Part shown: piece after piece, positions 24,001-35,151 of the stretch
Layout: each line of letters starts with the position of its first letter
Position numbering within the stretch: position 1 is the first letter of the stretch
NCBI GenBank assembly: GCA_034359265.1
Contig: CP136898.1
Coordinates: 6,140,501-6,204,500 of the forward strand
Length of the DNA: 64,000 bases
Direction: 5' to 3'
Origin: Canna indica
Taxonomy: Eukaryota; Streptophyta; Magnoliopsida; Zingiberales; Cannaceae
The notes under the pieces: generated by a model
Told to the model about the DNA's origin: nothing
Databases searched by the model: none
Seen by the model: only the letters and a program-made list of their open reading frames with translations
Made by a program: the position numbers and the translations under genes

Positions 24001-25902
24001 TTCGCCTTACCTTGACCATGATGCCGAGGCACTTAGGACTGATGACACATTAAAAATTGAAGTGGCTGACTTAAAGTCCATGTAGTGTGCTATATTTGCA
24101 GTATCTCTTATCATTCTCTCCTCTCAAATTTTATTGATTTTGGCTTTTTTTACTTTAAACTAAATGCTGTAAAAAAATTAACATGTAGGTTCTGTGAGAG
24201 GGCACAAGCTCTAATCCATGGAGATCTTCACACTGGTTCTGTCATGGTGACTAGTGATTCTACCCAGGTCATTGATCCAGAGTTTGCATTTTATGGGCCT
24301 ATGGGGTTTGACATTGGAGCTTACTTGGGTAACTTGATTTTGGCCTTCTTTTCCCAAGATGGACATGCTAATAAAGACAATGATCGTGAGGTATGTATGG
24401 GTTGATAATATTTTATATCATGGAACTTGATGAGCTGCAAACTCACTGGATTTTCCAGTTGTTTAGCTGGTCTTTGTGAAATTGCACAAAAGCTAAACTA
24501 AAAACAAATTTATTACATCTCAAAATTCTAATCACAGTATAATTTCAGTTTGGTGGTAACCTTTGCAGAATATATATATGTTTTCTTTTACATCATCATT
24601 TTCAGATTTAACTGACCCATAAGATTTCTGATAGTAGTTTGCCATGTATTAGTTTAAATACTACTCCAAATCTTTTTCCTTTTTTTACTAAGATTAGGAT
24701 TGTCATAAATATCATTATTTCAGGAACATAAGAGGTGGATTTTGAGGATGATTGAAGAAACCTGGAATCTTTTTCATCAAAAGTTTGTCTCTCTCTGGAA
24801 TGAGAACATTGATGGACATGGTGAGGCATATCTTGCAGATATATATAACACACCAGAATTGCGACTCCTTGTGCAGAAGAAGTACATGACTGATCTGTTT
24901 CATGATTCTCTTGGATTTGGTGCTGCCAAGATGATAAGGTGCGTTCTTGAATTATATTTTGTTGGGCTGTGCCTATCAGTTAATATTATGATTTGGAAGT
25001 TGAGTTTAAAGTAAGTATTCAATTAATTGCAGTTCCATTATGGACAATGCACAAGAATCATTATTATTATTGCTGATGCATGATTTGGTACTAAACAAGG
25101 AATTCCACTTAGTCAAAGGTTAAAATGACTGACAACTTTTTTATGTTGTCGTGTCTCTATTAAAATTTTATATAACAGCTGAATAAGATAAAGGGTCAAT
25201 CATTTCAACGCTCCTGCATGACTGCAAGACATTATCACAGATTCACAGTGCGAAACTCTCCATGAATCTGATGTAAATTATATTTACTGGGTGAATAACT
25301 AAATAACTGGCGTGCTAGTTTTTTCCTTAGTCTTAAAAATTACTTCTCATATTAAAACTCCAAGATTTTCTACTATTTTGGTCCATGCATTTTCTACACA
25401 TGCATTATGTTCTTTCCTTCGGGGTTACATGGAGAATATTGTGATATTCATAATTCTTTCTACTTGTAGCAGGATACCTTATTATTCCGAGCACTTCATG
25501 TATTTTGCATTTTTTCTGCAGTTCTTATGATACTATAAACATTTTCATGATACCACTCATTCCTATTATGTCTTCTTCCAGCAGAACGCTTTGTCAAAAT
25601 TGTTTAGAAGGACATGCACGTAATTCAAAGTTCAGCTAATAATTACCGAGAATAGTAGATTCACAACCCTTGCAGCTCGAAATTTGGAATCATTTTCTGC
25701 TTTCTTGATTATTCACTCTTGTTGCAGGAGAATTGTTGGAATCGCGCATGTTGAAGACTTTGAATCAATTGTTGATGAGAGCAAGCGAGCATCTTGTGAG
25801 CGTCGAGCCCTGGATTGTGCTAAAACACTTCTCAAGGAAAGGCGCAGATTTGAAACTATTTGCGAAATCATTTCAGTCGTCCAGGATTTTTCAGCTCACT
25901 AG
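21085..25902 (+). CDS. MTK: 5-methylthioribose kinase, six exons
   Basis: Exons are 21085-21279, 22955-23264, 23907-24081, 24189-24390, 24724-24938 and 25728-25902, joining in frame to about 423 residues, close to the roughly 420 of other plant MTKs. The enzyme phosphorylates 5-methylthioribose with ATP in the cytosolic Yang (methionine salvage) cycle, which recycles sulfur from ethylene, polyamine and nicotianamine synthesis. Visible hallmarks are the nucleotide-binding start GDGNLNFVF in exon 1, the substrate segment [18 protein letters not shown] in exon 2, the catalytic loop HGDLHTGS (residues 237-244) and [20 protein letters not shown] in exon 4. The start is the first in-frame ATG. Intron 1 (about 1.7 kb) contains a LINE relic, and a DNA transposon ends about 80 bases before the start. 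No broken frame is seen, so the gene looks functional. Confidence 0.96.
21718..22098. mobile_element. LINE relic with an inverted 5' part, in MTK intron 1
   Basis: The left part (about 21722-21952) reads on the minus strand as the end of a plant LINE reverse-transcriptase protein ([12 protein letters not shown] is the recognisable motif). The right part reads on the plus strand as a LINE 3' tail, ending CTTATGATAAATACAAG and then an A-rich tract. The flanks AACTTCATAAATG (about 21705) and AAGCTTCATAATG (22099-22111) look like a slightly decayed target-site duplication. A head-inverted, 5'-truncated copy is what twin priming produces. Confidence 0.6.
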
Positions 25903-26995
25903 ATAACTAAAACGAGTTGAAAAAGGAAATGATGAGCTGATGTTGCAGCAAATCCCCCCAAGTTATTAAATTTAAAATAAAAAATGGCACTCTTTCACGT
26001 CAAATCCCTCTGTGAAAATCATGTAACATTTTAGCAACTGAATAATAATGTTTGTCTTTGCGTCATTGTGTGTAGGCTTCCGGCAATATGCGTCGGAACA
26101 GATCGAGCCAGTTTATTGCGTAAATGAGATGTAACATTCACGTGTGTATGTTTTTGCCCCTGCATTATCTCATAATCACTATTCAGCCACAATTCCCATA
26201 TCAATTTCGCTGACTATTAACATTTTATCTTTCTGATGCTGTCGCTAAAGTTATATATTTAAAATATCCGAAATGGTGAAAACAATGCACTAATTGTGTT
26301 AAATGTGATAGAAAATAACAATTCATATAATATTTCACCATGATCCAGTTTGAACTAACAAACACTTGGACCGACTTAAAACTAATTGAGCAGAGGTAAA
26401 CCAATATCTGATTTATTGTTCGAGTATAGACATTGTGCATTAAGGATATACGTATCACAAAACTTTATGGTGTTTGACAGTAGTAAAAGTAATTTTGAAA
26501 AATTAAAATTTCGGAAGTTATTTTTAAGAATAAAATATCTAATAATAAACATAGAATTATATCATTTTAAGTTGACGAAAATCCCATTCTATCTAATTTT
26601 TTAACAGATTTGTATTATTGTGTAAGATATTAAATTCTTATCTACACTATAAAATATGTAAAATAATATCAATTCATTTATACATAATATAGCATAATAA
26701 ACATATTAAATTGATATTAATGTTAAATATCAAATACTTCTTCATAATACTAAATTATTTGTATACTTTAACACAATTATGTTATTTTATTTTTTAATAC
26801 GCACATTTTTTAAAAATAAAACATTTAAATTTAAATTTTTTTTACATTAAATTGTAATATTTAAAATTATTTCACAAGACAGTCGCTTACTGGCTTAGCT
26901 GCTGTAGTCGATCGTGGTCAGGCGCACCAGATTCGGCTCGAATTGGACTCCAATCCATTGGATTAGAGCATTTGGGTTCGGAAATGGCATCGGCC
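25903..26995. other. Intergenic between MTK and CYC1
   Basis: AT-rich DNA. The first part is probably the MTK 3' UTR and the remainder shows no recognisable gene. Confidence 0.5.
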
Positions 26996-27001
26996 GAGCA
27001 C

Positions 27002-27007
27002 GGCCCA
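27002..27007 (-). promoter_or_regulatory. Site II element (TGGGCC) upstream of CYC1
   Basis: GGCCCA on the plus strand is TGGGCC on the minus strand. Site II (TGGGCY) motifs are enriched in promoters of plant cytochrome and ribosomal protein genes and bind TCP factors. It lies about 100 bases upstream of the TATA box, a typical position. The function is inferred from motif and context only. Confidence 0.5.
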
Positions 27008-27107
27008 TTTCCGAACCGAAAACTTCGAGTAGACCAAACGGTCCAAAAGTGCGTCAACCTGCAACGAGTCGTGATCCTCCTCGCCTGCGACCAGGAGGAG
27101 CGATCAG

Positions 27108-27115
27108 TATAAATA
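27108..27115 (+). promoter_or_regulatory. Probable TATA box of CYC1
   Basis: TATAAATA stands in locally GC-rich sequence about 100 bases before a plausible 5' UTR splice donor (CAG|GTTCGT at 27213/27214). This predicts a 5' UTR intron of about 27214-28083, ending just before the CYC1 start codon. Confidence 0.55.
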
Positions 27116-28089
27116 GTGTCATCAGTATAGGGCGAGGGCGAGGGCACACCGTACGAGCGATCTCTATCCCCTATTTCTAAATTGCCGGCTTCCTCCTCCC
27201 GCCGCTCCTTCAGGTTCGTCTCTTCCTCTGTTTCCTCCATATTTTGCAACTGTTTCTTCATCTGGTTATGGGGGCGTTGTGGGATCTGTTCCATAATTAG
27301 TTCCTCCAATTTATGGCCTCCGTCCCTACTTTTTTGGGCACGGGATATTAAATCTTTTTTTGAAGCTATTGGTATATTTTTTCTTATCCAATCTTGGCCT
27401 TAATGAATAAATCTGTACGTAACATTTGTCATTCAGTGTGTATCAAATGATTGCATTATTCGTGCTGGATTCTCGCAGTTTCCTTTTCCTTTTGGTGTTT
27501 TCTTTTTGCTGTTCTCAATAGGTTCTTTATGAGTTAATGACCGTAGCAGAGAATTTTTTCGAGTTACAGATCATTGTTAGTGGAGTTGGTTCGGTTGACT
27601 TTATACTATTTGGGACTAGAGCTTCAGAGCAAGAAGTGCATTCGATCTAGCTGCGATAGTGCCACTTGATGAAGAAACAAATAGTCTTTTTAGGAAAAAA
27701 AATCAAAATTGATGCAAAAGATACATGCTTGTCTGGGTCTACCTTTGGGACTTGTTCGGGAACCTCTCTAGTCCAAGCAAAAGACTTTAGAGTGTTATAA
27801 TTGTAAGTTTGAGATATGTTTGAAAACAAACAACCATAGACAAACCAACATGTCCAAAAAAAAGAGTTAGAATAAATGATTGGCACAATGCAAAGTATGA
27901 CTATGTACTATACTACTATCAATCTTTTTTTCCTTGGTTGAGTTAATACCTCATTGGTTTTGAAATGGACCTATACTATGATTTTATTTACAAAATGGCG
28001 TTTCTTTTCTCATTTTGCCTTATTTTTTTACTATTCTGATTTATGCTTCTAAGGATCTAATTTTTTATCCTTTCTTTCTGAAGCAATTG

Positions 28090-30724
28090 ATGGCTGCTGG
28101 AAGAGGCATCAGTCAACTCCTGAAGAAGCAATTTCAATTCGGGTCATTGGTAATTATCTTTCTGAAATTGTATTTAATATTCTGCATCTTCCCTGTTCGT
28201 TCCATCATATACTATATAATCACTTATTCAAAATAGGTTACAGTGAGTTTCTTAAAGAGGCAATTTACTTTATTCGAGGTTAGAGTGTTAGACCTTCTTT
28301 GGGTATCATCCATTTTTAGAATTTTTCTATGGGTTCTTCAGATATAGTACTGTCATCTTTGCCATCAGGGAACATATTTCAGAGATTATAATTACCAATT
28401 CGTTCACAGACAACTGCTATTTCTATGTTGGAACTTGGATAGGAAATATTGTGAATTTGCATCTTGTTATTATTTACTTTATATTTAACTTTAAGTAGAA
28501 TATTTTTGCACTTTTTTTGACAGCATGTTATTATAAACATTTCTTCTTTATTTCTTTTTATAGAAACAATGATATGAATAGGTGTTATAGAAATAAGCTT
28601 TTTTAGGATTTTTTTTTCTATAATGACATTGGTTTTTTCTTTTGATTCAGTTTCCATCTGTTCTTTCATCTGTAAAGCAGCAAGAGGCTATTGGATCAGC
28701 TGGCATGAAATCATTTGGAGCATTGGCTTTACTTGGAATTGGTATCTCTGGTGCTTTAAGCTTTGCTTCTTTTGCATCTGCTGATGAAGCAGAACATGGT
28801 TTACCGGCTCCAAGTTATCCATGGCCTCATGATGGCATTCTTAGTTCATACGATCATGCATCGTAAGTGAAGGAATGCTAACATGTATCTTGCAACCCTT
28901 CAATCAATATTGCTTGTATGAGTATGATGTCATATATAACCGTTAAGGTTCTTAGAGTTCTTCTATATTGAAATCCTTTGAGAAATTAAATGTAGTACTA
29001 TGAAAATTTAATTTGCCTCTTAAATAAAACTACCTTCCCAAACCTTGTACATTGCACCTTAAGAAAATCATCTCTGTTTGGATGAGTGTAAGCTTCGCCA
29101 TTTCTTCATGTTTATGTTGGTAGGCATCTTTATTATTCTTGGCAATAAAATAAATATTACAATTTATTCGACATGAATAATGCAAACCTTACATGTTTCA
29201 CAATATGATACTGGCAGAATCCGGCGGGGCCACCAAGTTTACCAACAAGTATGTGCTTCTTGTCATTCCATGTCTTTGATTTCGTACCGAGATATTGTTG
29301 GTGTGGCATACACTGAAGAGGAGACAAAAGCAATGGCCGTTGAGATTGAGGTCGTTGATGGACCCAATGATGAAGGTGAAATGTTTACTCATCCTGGAAA
29401 ATTAAGTGACCGCTTTCCTCAGCCATATCAAAATGAACAAGCAGCAAGGTTTGCAAATGGAGGGGCATATCCTCCAGACCTGAGCCTAATCACAAAGGTA
29501 CCTCTTCTATTGTTGTGTATTTTGGTTAACTGTAATTTTGTTAAGTTATCTATTCCTTTTTTAGGCACGACACAATGGCCAGAACTATGTGTTGCCCTTC
29601 TTACTGGATATCGTGATCCTCCTGCTGGTGTTATGGTAATCTCTTTACTGACATGTATTCACATGTGATCTGCTCTTGAGGAAATGTCATTAAAAATCTA
29701 ATCACATGTATCCCGCTGAAGCACCAACCTTGAAGTTCATAATTTTGCTTTTAGCATGGATTTTTTTTGTTTCTCTATATTTGTGTTAGATTGATCTTTG
29801 TCATGAGTGATCAGATTTCTCATTACAGACTTCTGCATGCATAGTACTCTCATCTAATTTATTTTCACCAACTTGTCTGAGGTATTAAATTGGCGCATTA
29901 TACATTTTCATCAGTCAGGAAGAAATTAATTTGTACATCTATGTCTTTCAGAGATAAACAGTTCATAAGAACTATGGTGGGCTATAACAGTTAAATCATG
30001 AAGCAAATAGATGGGGCTAGATTGAGAACTTTCTGTTTTTCATTAAATATTTCCCCAAACTAACATCGTTCTTGTATATCTAGTATTGTAGGTATTGGCT
30101 CAATTTGTGCCTCATCTAATGATCTTTTGCATATTTTAATTTCTCTTTTTTTTGCCATATACTCTACTGAAAGAGCATCTAATTGTATTTGACTGTTTCT
30201 TTGTTGGTTCATTTGTTGATGTATTTAGTCATAGTAATTACAGATTTGTGAGGGACTGCACCATAATCCTTATTTCCCCGGTGGTGCGATAGCTATGCCG
30301 AAAATGCTTATTGATGGTGCTGTTGAATATGAAGATGGTACTCCTGCAACTGAATCCCAGGTAATCCACTGCACTGGTTTTCCTTAAATCCTATTTGTTA
30401 CATGCATTTCTGTATGTGTACTAATGCAGCTGCTGATGTTTTAATTGTCACTATTGTTCTAGATGGGCAAGGATGTTGTTACATTTTTATCTTGGGCAGC
30501 AGAGCCTGAGATGGAAGAGAGAAAACTGGTACTTATGTTCCTTTCCCATCTTGTATTGTTTGACCCATAAAATTCCCATTATAATCTTCAGAACTTTGCT
30601 TTGGTAGATGGGATTCAAATGGATATTTGTTCTATCACTTGCTCTTCTCCAAGCTGCTTACTATCGGCGGTTGAAGTGGTCTGTTTTCAAGTCACGTAAA
30701 CTGGTCGTTGATGTGGTCAACTAA
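28090..30724 (+). CDS. CYC1: Mitochondrial cytochrome c1, seven exons, one-base frameshift in exon 4
   Basis: Exons are 28090-28149, 28651-28862, 29218-29497, 29565-29635, 30244-30360, 30463-30528 and 30608-30724; the restored product would be about 307 residues. Cytochrome c1 is the haem subunit of complex III and passes electrons from the Rieske protein to cytochrome c. The N-terminus is a basic mitochondrial presequence plus a hydrophobic sorting segment. The haem motif CASCH is at residues 103-107, and PYFPGGAIAMPKML supplies the axial-methionine region. The C-terminal anchor is WIFVLSLALLQAAYYRRLKW. Exon 4 is 71 bases where frame continuity needs 72: the sequence GTGTTGCCC near 29590-29597 should encode V-F-A but lacks one base, so translation after NYV is wrong until the next exon. 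Codons on both sides are conserved. The exon 4/5 junction reads GVMICEGLHH where plant homologs I recall have GVSIREGLHY. An assembly indel is the simplest explanation for an otherwise intact essential gene. Confidence 0.95.
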
Positions 30725-30968
30725 TGCTTTTGCTGCAGTTTGAATAATTTGGAGGAAATAGAAATACGCACTCTTGGATGTACATTACCAGATGGATCAT
30801 ATAGCAATTCTTTTTACTGTCCAAGTGCAGTATTTTGTTGATGTGGTCAACTAATGCTTTTGCTGCAGTTTGAATAATTTGGAGGAAAAAGAAATAAGCA
30901 CTCTTGGATGTACATTACCAGATGGATCATATAGCAATTCTTTTTACTGTCCGAGTGCAGTATTTTGT
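30709..30968. repeat. CYC1: 130-bp tandem duplication covering the CYC1 stop codon and 3' UTR
   Basis: The segment beginning GATGTGGTCAACTAATGC is repeated exactly 130 bases later, with only a few mismatches across the unit. The first copy holds the last codons (DVVN) and the stop of cytochrome c1. The second copy therefore sits in the 3' UTR. The repeat does not change the protein but doubles any 3' UTR signal it contains. Confidence 0.95.
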
Positions 30969-32094
30969 TTTAGCTTTTAAGTAAAAATGTTGGATATCTC
31001 CGGCCGGTAATGGCCTTCGACAGAGGACTTCCCAATTCTTTCAGGATCTTCTTTAGATGCTATGTTGTCATTGTTTCCTTCAAACATCCAGGCTGATGCC
31101 ACTGTTCAGAAATGACTCACCCATTTCTGCTCAATCTAATAAAAGCATGTGATTTATATGTTTTAGATGTTAGTCTCTCAGGTCATAGAATACATTTGAT
31201 CTGGAAATGGAAATGAAAATGCTTCTAATGTATATATGTTTATTCCAGACTCCTAATTACACTTTTTGATGCATGTAAGCATGCGGAATTTGAACCCAAA
31301 GGCCTCCACTGTTGACACATAATTGATGAAAGCATTGGCTTCTAGTTTCTTTTTCAGTCTGTTATGTAAAGATTGTTCCTGATTATTCTAAATAGTTTTA
31401 CATTGAGAAATATGAAAAGATATAGTGACAGAGTAAAATTACTCTGTCACTATATCTTTTCACTCAGAAATTATTCTGCAACTTCTCCAAAATCAAAAGC
31501 TGTTCTTTCAAAGATCATTTGCTTGAGACAAGCTGGAGAGTGGGTGACTTTTAAAAGTAGCTAGCAATCATTAGAGACGTAGAATTAATTAAAGCATATA
31601 TGTGCTAGCTATTCAATTACATATATATATATATATATATATATTGTGCAGGATTGAAGAGTGGGTGGATGCTGCATTGGATCGCAAGGCCCACCTGAAT
31701 TTGTTGAGTTAGTGAAATGTAGATGAGCAAATAACACCACTTTCATGCCATACTACCTCTTCTTCCCAAAAGAGGTATTGAAAGCAAGCTGAATCAGTTC
31801 AATTAGCTTTCTGTTTAATTTATATAAGGCAGACATGCATTGTTAATGAAGCCAAATGCATATATGATTTTGGGTACCCTGTGAAACAAAACATTAAAGA
31901 TGCTTGTTTTAATTAAGCAGCATGACGTTACATATATGCATGTATATACTATATATAGAAATTAAGGTAATATTCCAACTTTAAATGTATCAATATCAAA
32001 ATGATGATTAAAAAAATGTATCTGACAATGTAGATTTATATTGATGAAGAGTTATTTGGATAGCTGATCATGCTTTATAAATATATATACTAAG
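30969..32094. other. CYC1 3' flank and spacer
   Basis: No gene is seen. The interval holds the near-perfect palindrome at 31414-31461 and a TA repeat near 31620-31645. Confidence 0.5.
31414..31461. repeat. Near-perfect 48-base palindrome
   Basis: A 23-base arm (starting GAAAAGATATAGTGACAG) is followed by AA and then its exact inverse complement. It would extrude as a tight hairpin with a very short loop. There is no U-tract or neighbouring gene to suggest a terminator. Confidence 0.95.
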
Positions 32095-32195
32095 AATCAG
32101 AAAGTGATATTGGCGCGGCTCAATCTGAGACTGATTTACTAGAAATCACGAGTAAAGCAAGTCATCGGATTGAACCTCACCAATATCACTTTCAT
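32095..32195 (-). ncRNA. MIR171: MIR171 microRNA precursor
   Basis: Read on the minus strand, the 3' arm (32123-32103) contains TTGAGCCGCGCCAATATCAC, the conserved miR171 core, in the register that starts with T. The 5' arm (around 32188-32166) reads TGATATTGGTGAGGTTCAAT and pairs with it along more than 20 bases, with a few wobbles and one or two mismatches, as miR171* does. The loop between the arms is about 40 bases. The arm placement (mature on the 3' side) is that of known MIR171 genes. miR171 cleaves mRNAs of HAM/SCL6 GRAS transcription factors that maintain meristems. The base before GATTGAGCC is A rather than T, so the canonical TGATTGAGCC register would have a changed first base. The pri-miRNA promoter should lie to the right (above 32200). 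Confidence 0.88.
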
Positions 32196-32505
32196 TTATT
32201 GGATCATATATATACATGCATTATAATTAAGATCCCAAAGTTTTCTTACCTCATTCGGCACTTTGGTGTTAAAAATCTGATGTGCCATATATATATACTG
32301 CACGCCATACTAATATATATACATATATATTAGCACCAATGTATATCAATCGACCACCATTTCTTCAAAATAGAAGAAAATAAAATAAAATCCACCACCA
32401 CGATGGGCTGAGGCTTCATCAAAGATGTGGGAGAAAGATAGTCATATCCACGCGGTCTAAGGTTTACTACAAGAGTACAAGTTAAAATGAAAGATGAAGA
32501 AGAAA

Positions 32506-32507
<2 letters not shown>

Positions 32508-32560
<53 letters not shown>
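32508..32560. repeat. (GA)n microsatellite
   Basis: A long GA run, reading CT on the minus strand, about 310-360 bases upstream of the MIR171 hairpin on its strand. It may lie in the pri-miRNA promoter or leader. The open frame through it is an artefact. Confidence 0.95.
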
Positions 32561-32562
<2 letters not shown>

Positions 32563-32599
32563 TTACTGAGGAGGGAGAGAGAAGATATTAATAGGGAGA

Positions 32600-35151
32600 G
32601 AGAAAATGCAGTGAGGATGAGAGAGAGAGAGAGCATGGGAAGATGGAGAAGGTTGTGGCATAAGCGGCGCGCACACTTCGCAGCTTTAGAAGTTGTATAT
32701 ATTGTGACTCTTCTACTCCCAACCCCAATAAAAAGCCCAATAACTTAGTTGATACCAATATAAACAAGGGCAAATTTCAATTTTTGCCCCCTCAAATTTT
32801 ACTTTTCTCATACATTGACTTCTCATTTTTTTTACTTGCTTTAATTTATTGACAAGCTAGCTAAATTTTCGACCCAAAAAGTAGTGATTTATTTACGAGG
32901 CTAAATTTGAGTTGGGCATTAATTAATTAATTAATTAATTAATCAATGGAGTTCAATTGCAAGGATGGAATTAAGATTAGTTATTGGTTGATGATTCTTT
33001 TTAAATAAAGTAAATTGATGAACCACCTTTACCCTTTGCAACATATTCATCCCAGTTTTTGATTTGTGCCAAATCATTATTTCTGCATTTGAATTTACAT
33101 CAATTGTATTTCTCCATTAACATGGCTGTCAAAACAAAGTGGAGACGTCGATCATCAGTCATGAGAGTTTTTTTAATAGATTTTAAATTATTGTCTACTT
33201 AATATATTCTGATCTTTTTTAAAAAAAATCAAATTTATCATAAATTTTTATTTGTTGGTATTATTTCCAACCAACAAGGAGCCTCGTTCTTTTCGTTTGA
33301 CTCAATTATATTATATTATCAAACTATCATCAATTTATCTATTAAAATATTAAGTTGCACAAGCGAATCAAAAATATATTCTTAATTTTTAACCAAATAT
33401 TTTTTAAAAATATTTTTTTTTTATTTTTTTTTAAAAAAATATATTCCTCTGCATTCTCAATACCTACCCCCCATCTCTATGCATTGTTATCACTCGCAAT
33501 AAGAACCATCATCACTTTCATCGATAATTGACTATATTATTCTCAATTGCATCATTAATCCTTCAATCTCAGGTGTGTCATTCATGGATCCCGAGGATCT
33601 AGTGTCATAATATTTTATTATTTTTAAATATATTTAGGAATGCTAATTTTAATTTTAATCCACGTCGACAATGTCACTTAACATCTTAGGGCCAAATTGA
33701 TGATAATTTAATAATACGATATAATTGAAATACAAAATTACGATATATTTCAAAAAATATTTAAAAGTCAAAATATATCTAGTAGATATTTATTATTAAA
33801 AAAGACTTTGACAACGTGACATGTTTTGATTTTTTTCTCGTTTAGGGATCATAACGTGGTAATACTTATTCAAGTTAACTGTGAATGCCACGTAAACATT
33901 CAAACAATAAAATTAATATTTTCTAGATGATGAGATATAATTAAAATAAATTAAAAAACAAAATATCCTACAAATAGAATGTTGAAATAGATTTGAAAAC
34001 TTTTACTTGGTCAAACCAAGTGTATATAAAACAATAATAGAATATATTTAGAGAAAATAATAATAATAATATGAAATTAATTAATTAAGAAGTAATTAAT
34101 AAAAATTAAGTTCCCTTCACGAGTCATTATTACAAATCGCACGTATGCCATGCATCCCCATTGCTTTTCTAGGAATCTTAGCTGAAATATTTCGAGCGCA
34201 TGCTTTACCTTTCTAGAGGAATATTTTCTCTTTCGGTCAGGTAATAATTTAGGCTGTACCAAACAAGGAAATCTACAAGGCATGCTTCCCTTCTCTCAAA
34301 ATAAATAGATAAGATGTTGTCTTGAGTGGCTTGAAGAACTTGGCCTTTTTGGGTAGTTCATACTATTCTCTGTCTATCTAGACCACCATAGGCCTAGAGA
34401 GGAAGCTCGTAGAGTTAATTACTAGAATCTCCCATGTTTCAATCATGCCTGGCAATTAGGGCAAGGGCTTTGTCTGTTTGTGGAGACAAAGTTGGACAGC
34501 TCCATTTAGCAAGGGAAGTTGCTGTAAAGTTCCAAGTGGACATCCATGTTGCTCAAAGCATTCAACTCTTGGTTTGAGGCGTTGCTTGGAAAAAACGAAA
34601 AAGAAACTCAAAATGCAAGGTGAATTTGATTGATGATCATATCATATCATAATCTTGGATTCTGGCACTCACCATCCTGCTGCAGGTCAGGTCACAGGAA
34701 CATGTCTGATAAGCTGCGCAGAAAAGATAAATTTTTAGGGTAATCTTGTCAGAATTAAAATCAGTGCAGAAGCATAAATTATATATCCAAGTGAGGAACA
34801 AAGCTGTCCTAGATAGTAGACTGTGATGACCTAGACACATTAGCATGCTAGGACAAGTAGATGAGCACTATTGGATTCACACTTTCTGGCATCTGTTAGT
34901 GTGTTAATGAGGTATGACAAGCCTTGACAAAGATTCAAAAATTAAATCATCAGTAATATAAGATTAAAGCATATGTACAACTCTATCACTTGAAACTCGT
35001 CATATTTTTATGGGTTTGGAAAGACGAATAGTCTTTGCATTCATTGTCTATTTCATGAAGCATAGACTATTCAAGGGGCTTGAAGTATGTACAGCCCACA
35101 GGAACCAGTTGTTGCTCAGTGAAAAAAAGAAATGCATAGGACTAGAAAATT
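32600..35151. other. Intergenic, AT-rich
   Basis: No coding or structural RNA feature is recognised in these 2.5 kb. There is an ATTA repeat near 32915-32944 and scattered A/T tracts. Confidence 0.5.

Noticed and set aside
28090..30724. CYC1 as a pseudogene or mitochondrial transfer
   Set aside because: It has introns, intact splice sites and full conservation apart from one missing base; the gene is normally nuclear.
32494..32748. Open frame with an Arg-Glu repeat
   Set aside because: Produced by the GA microsatellite; no other support.
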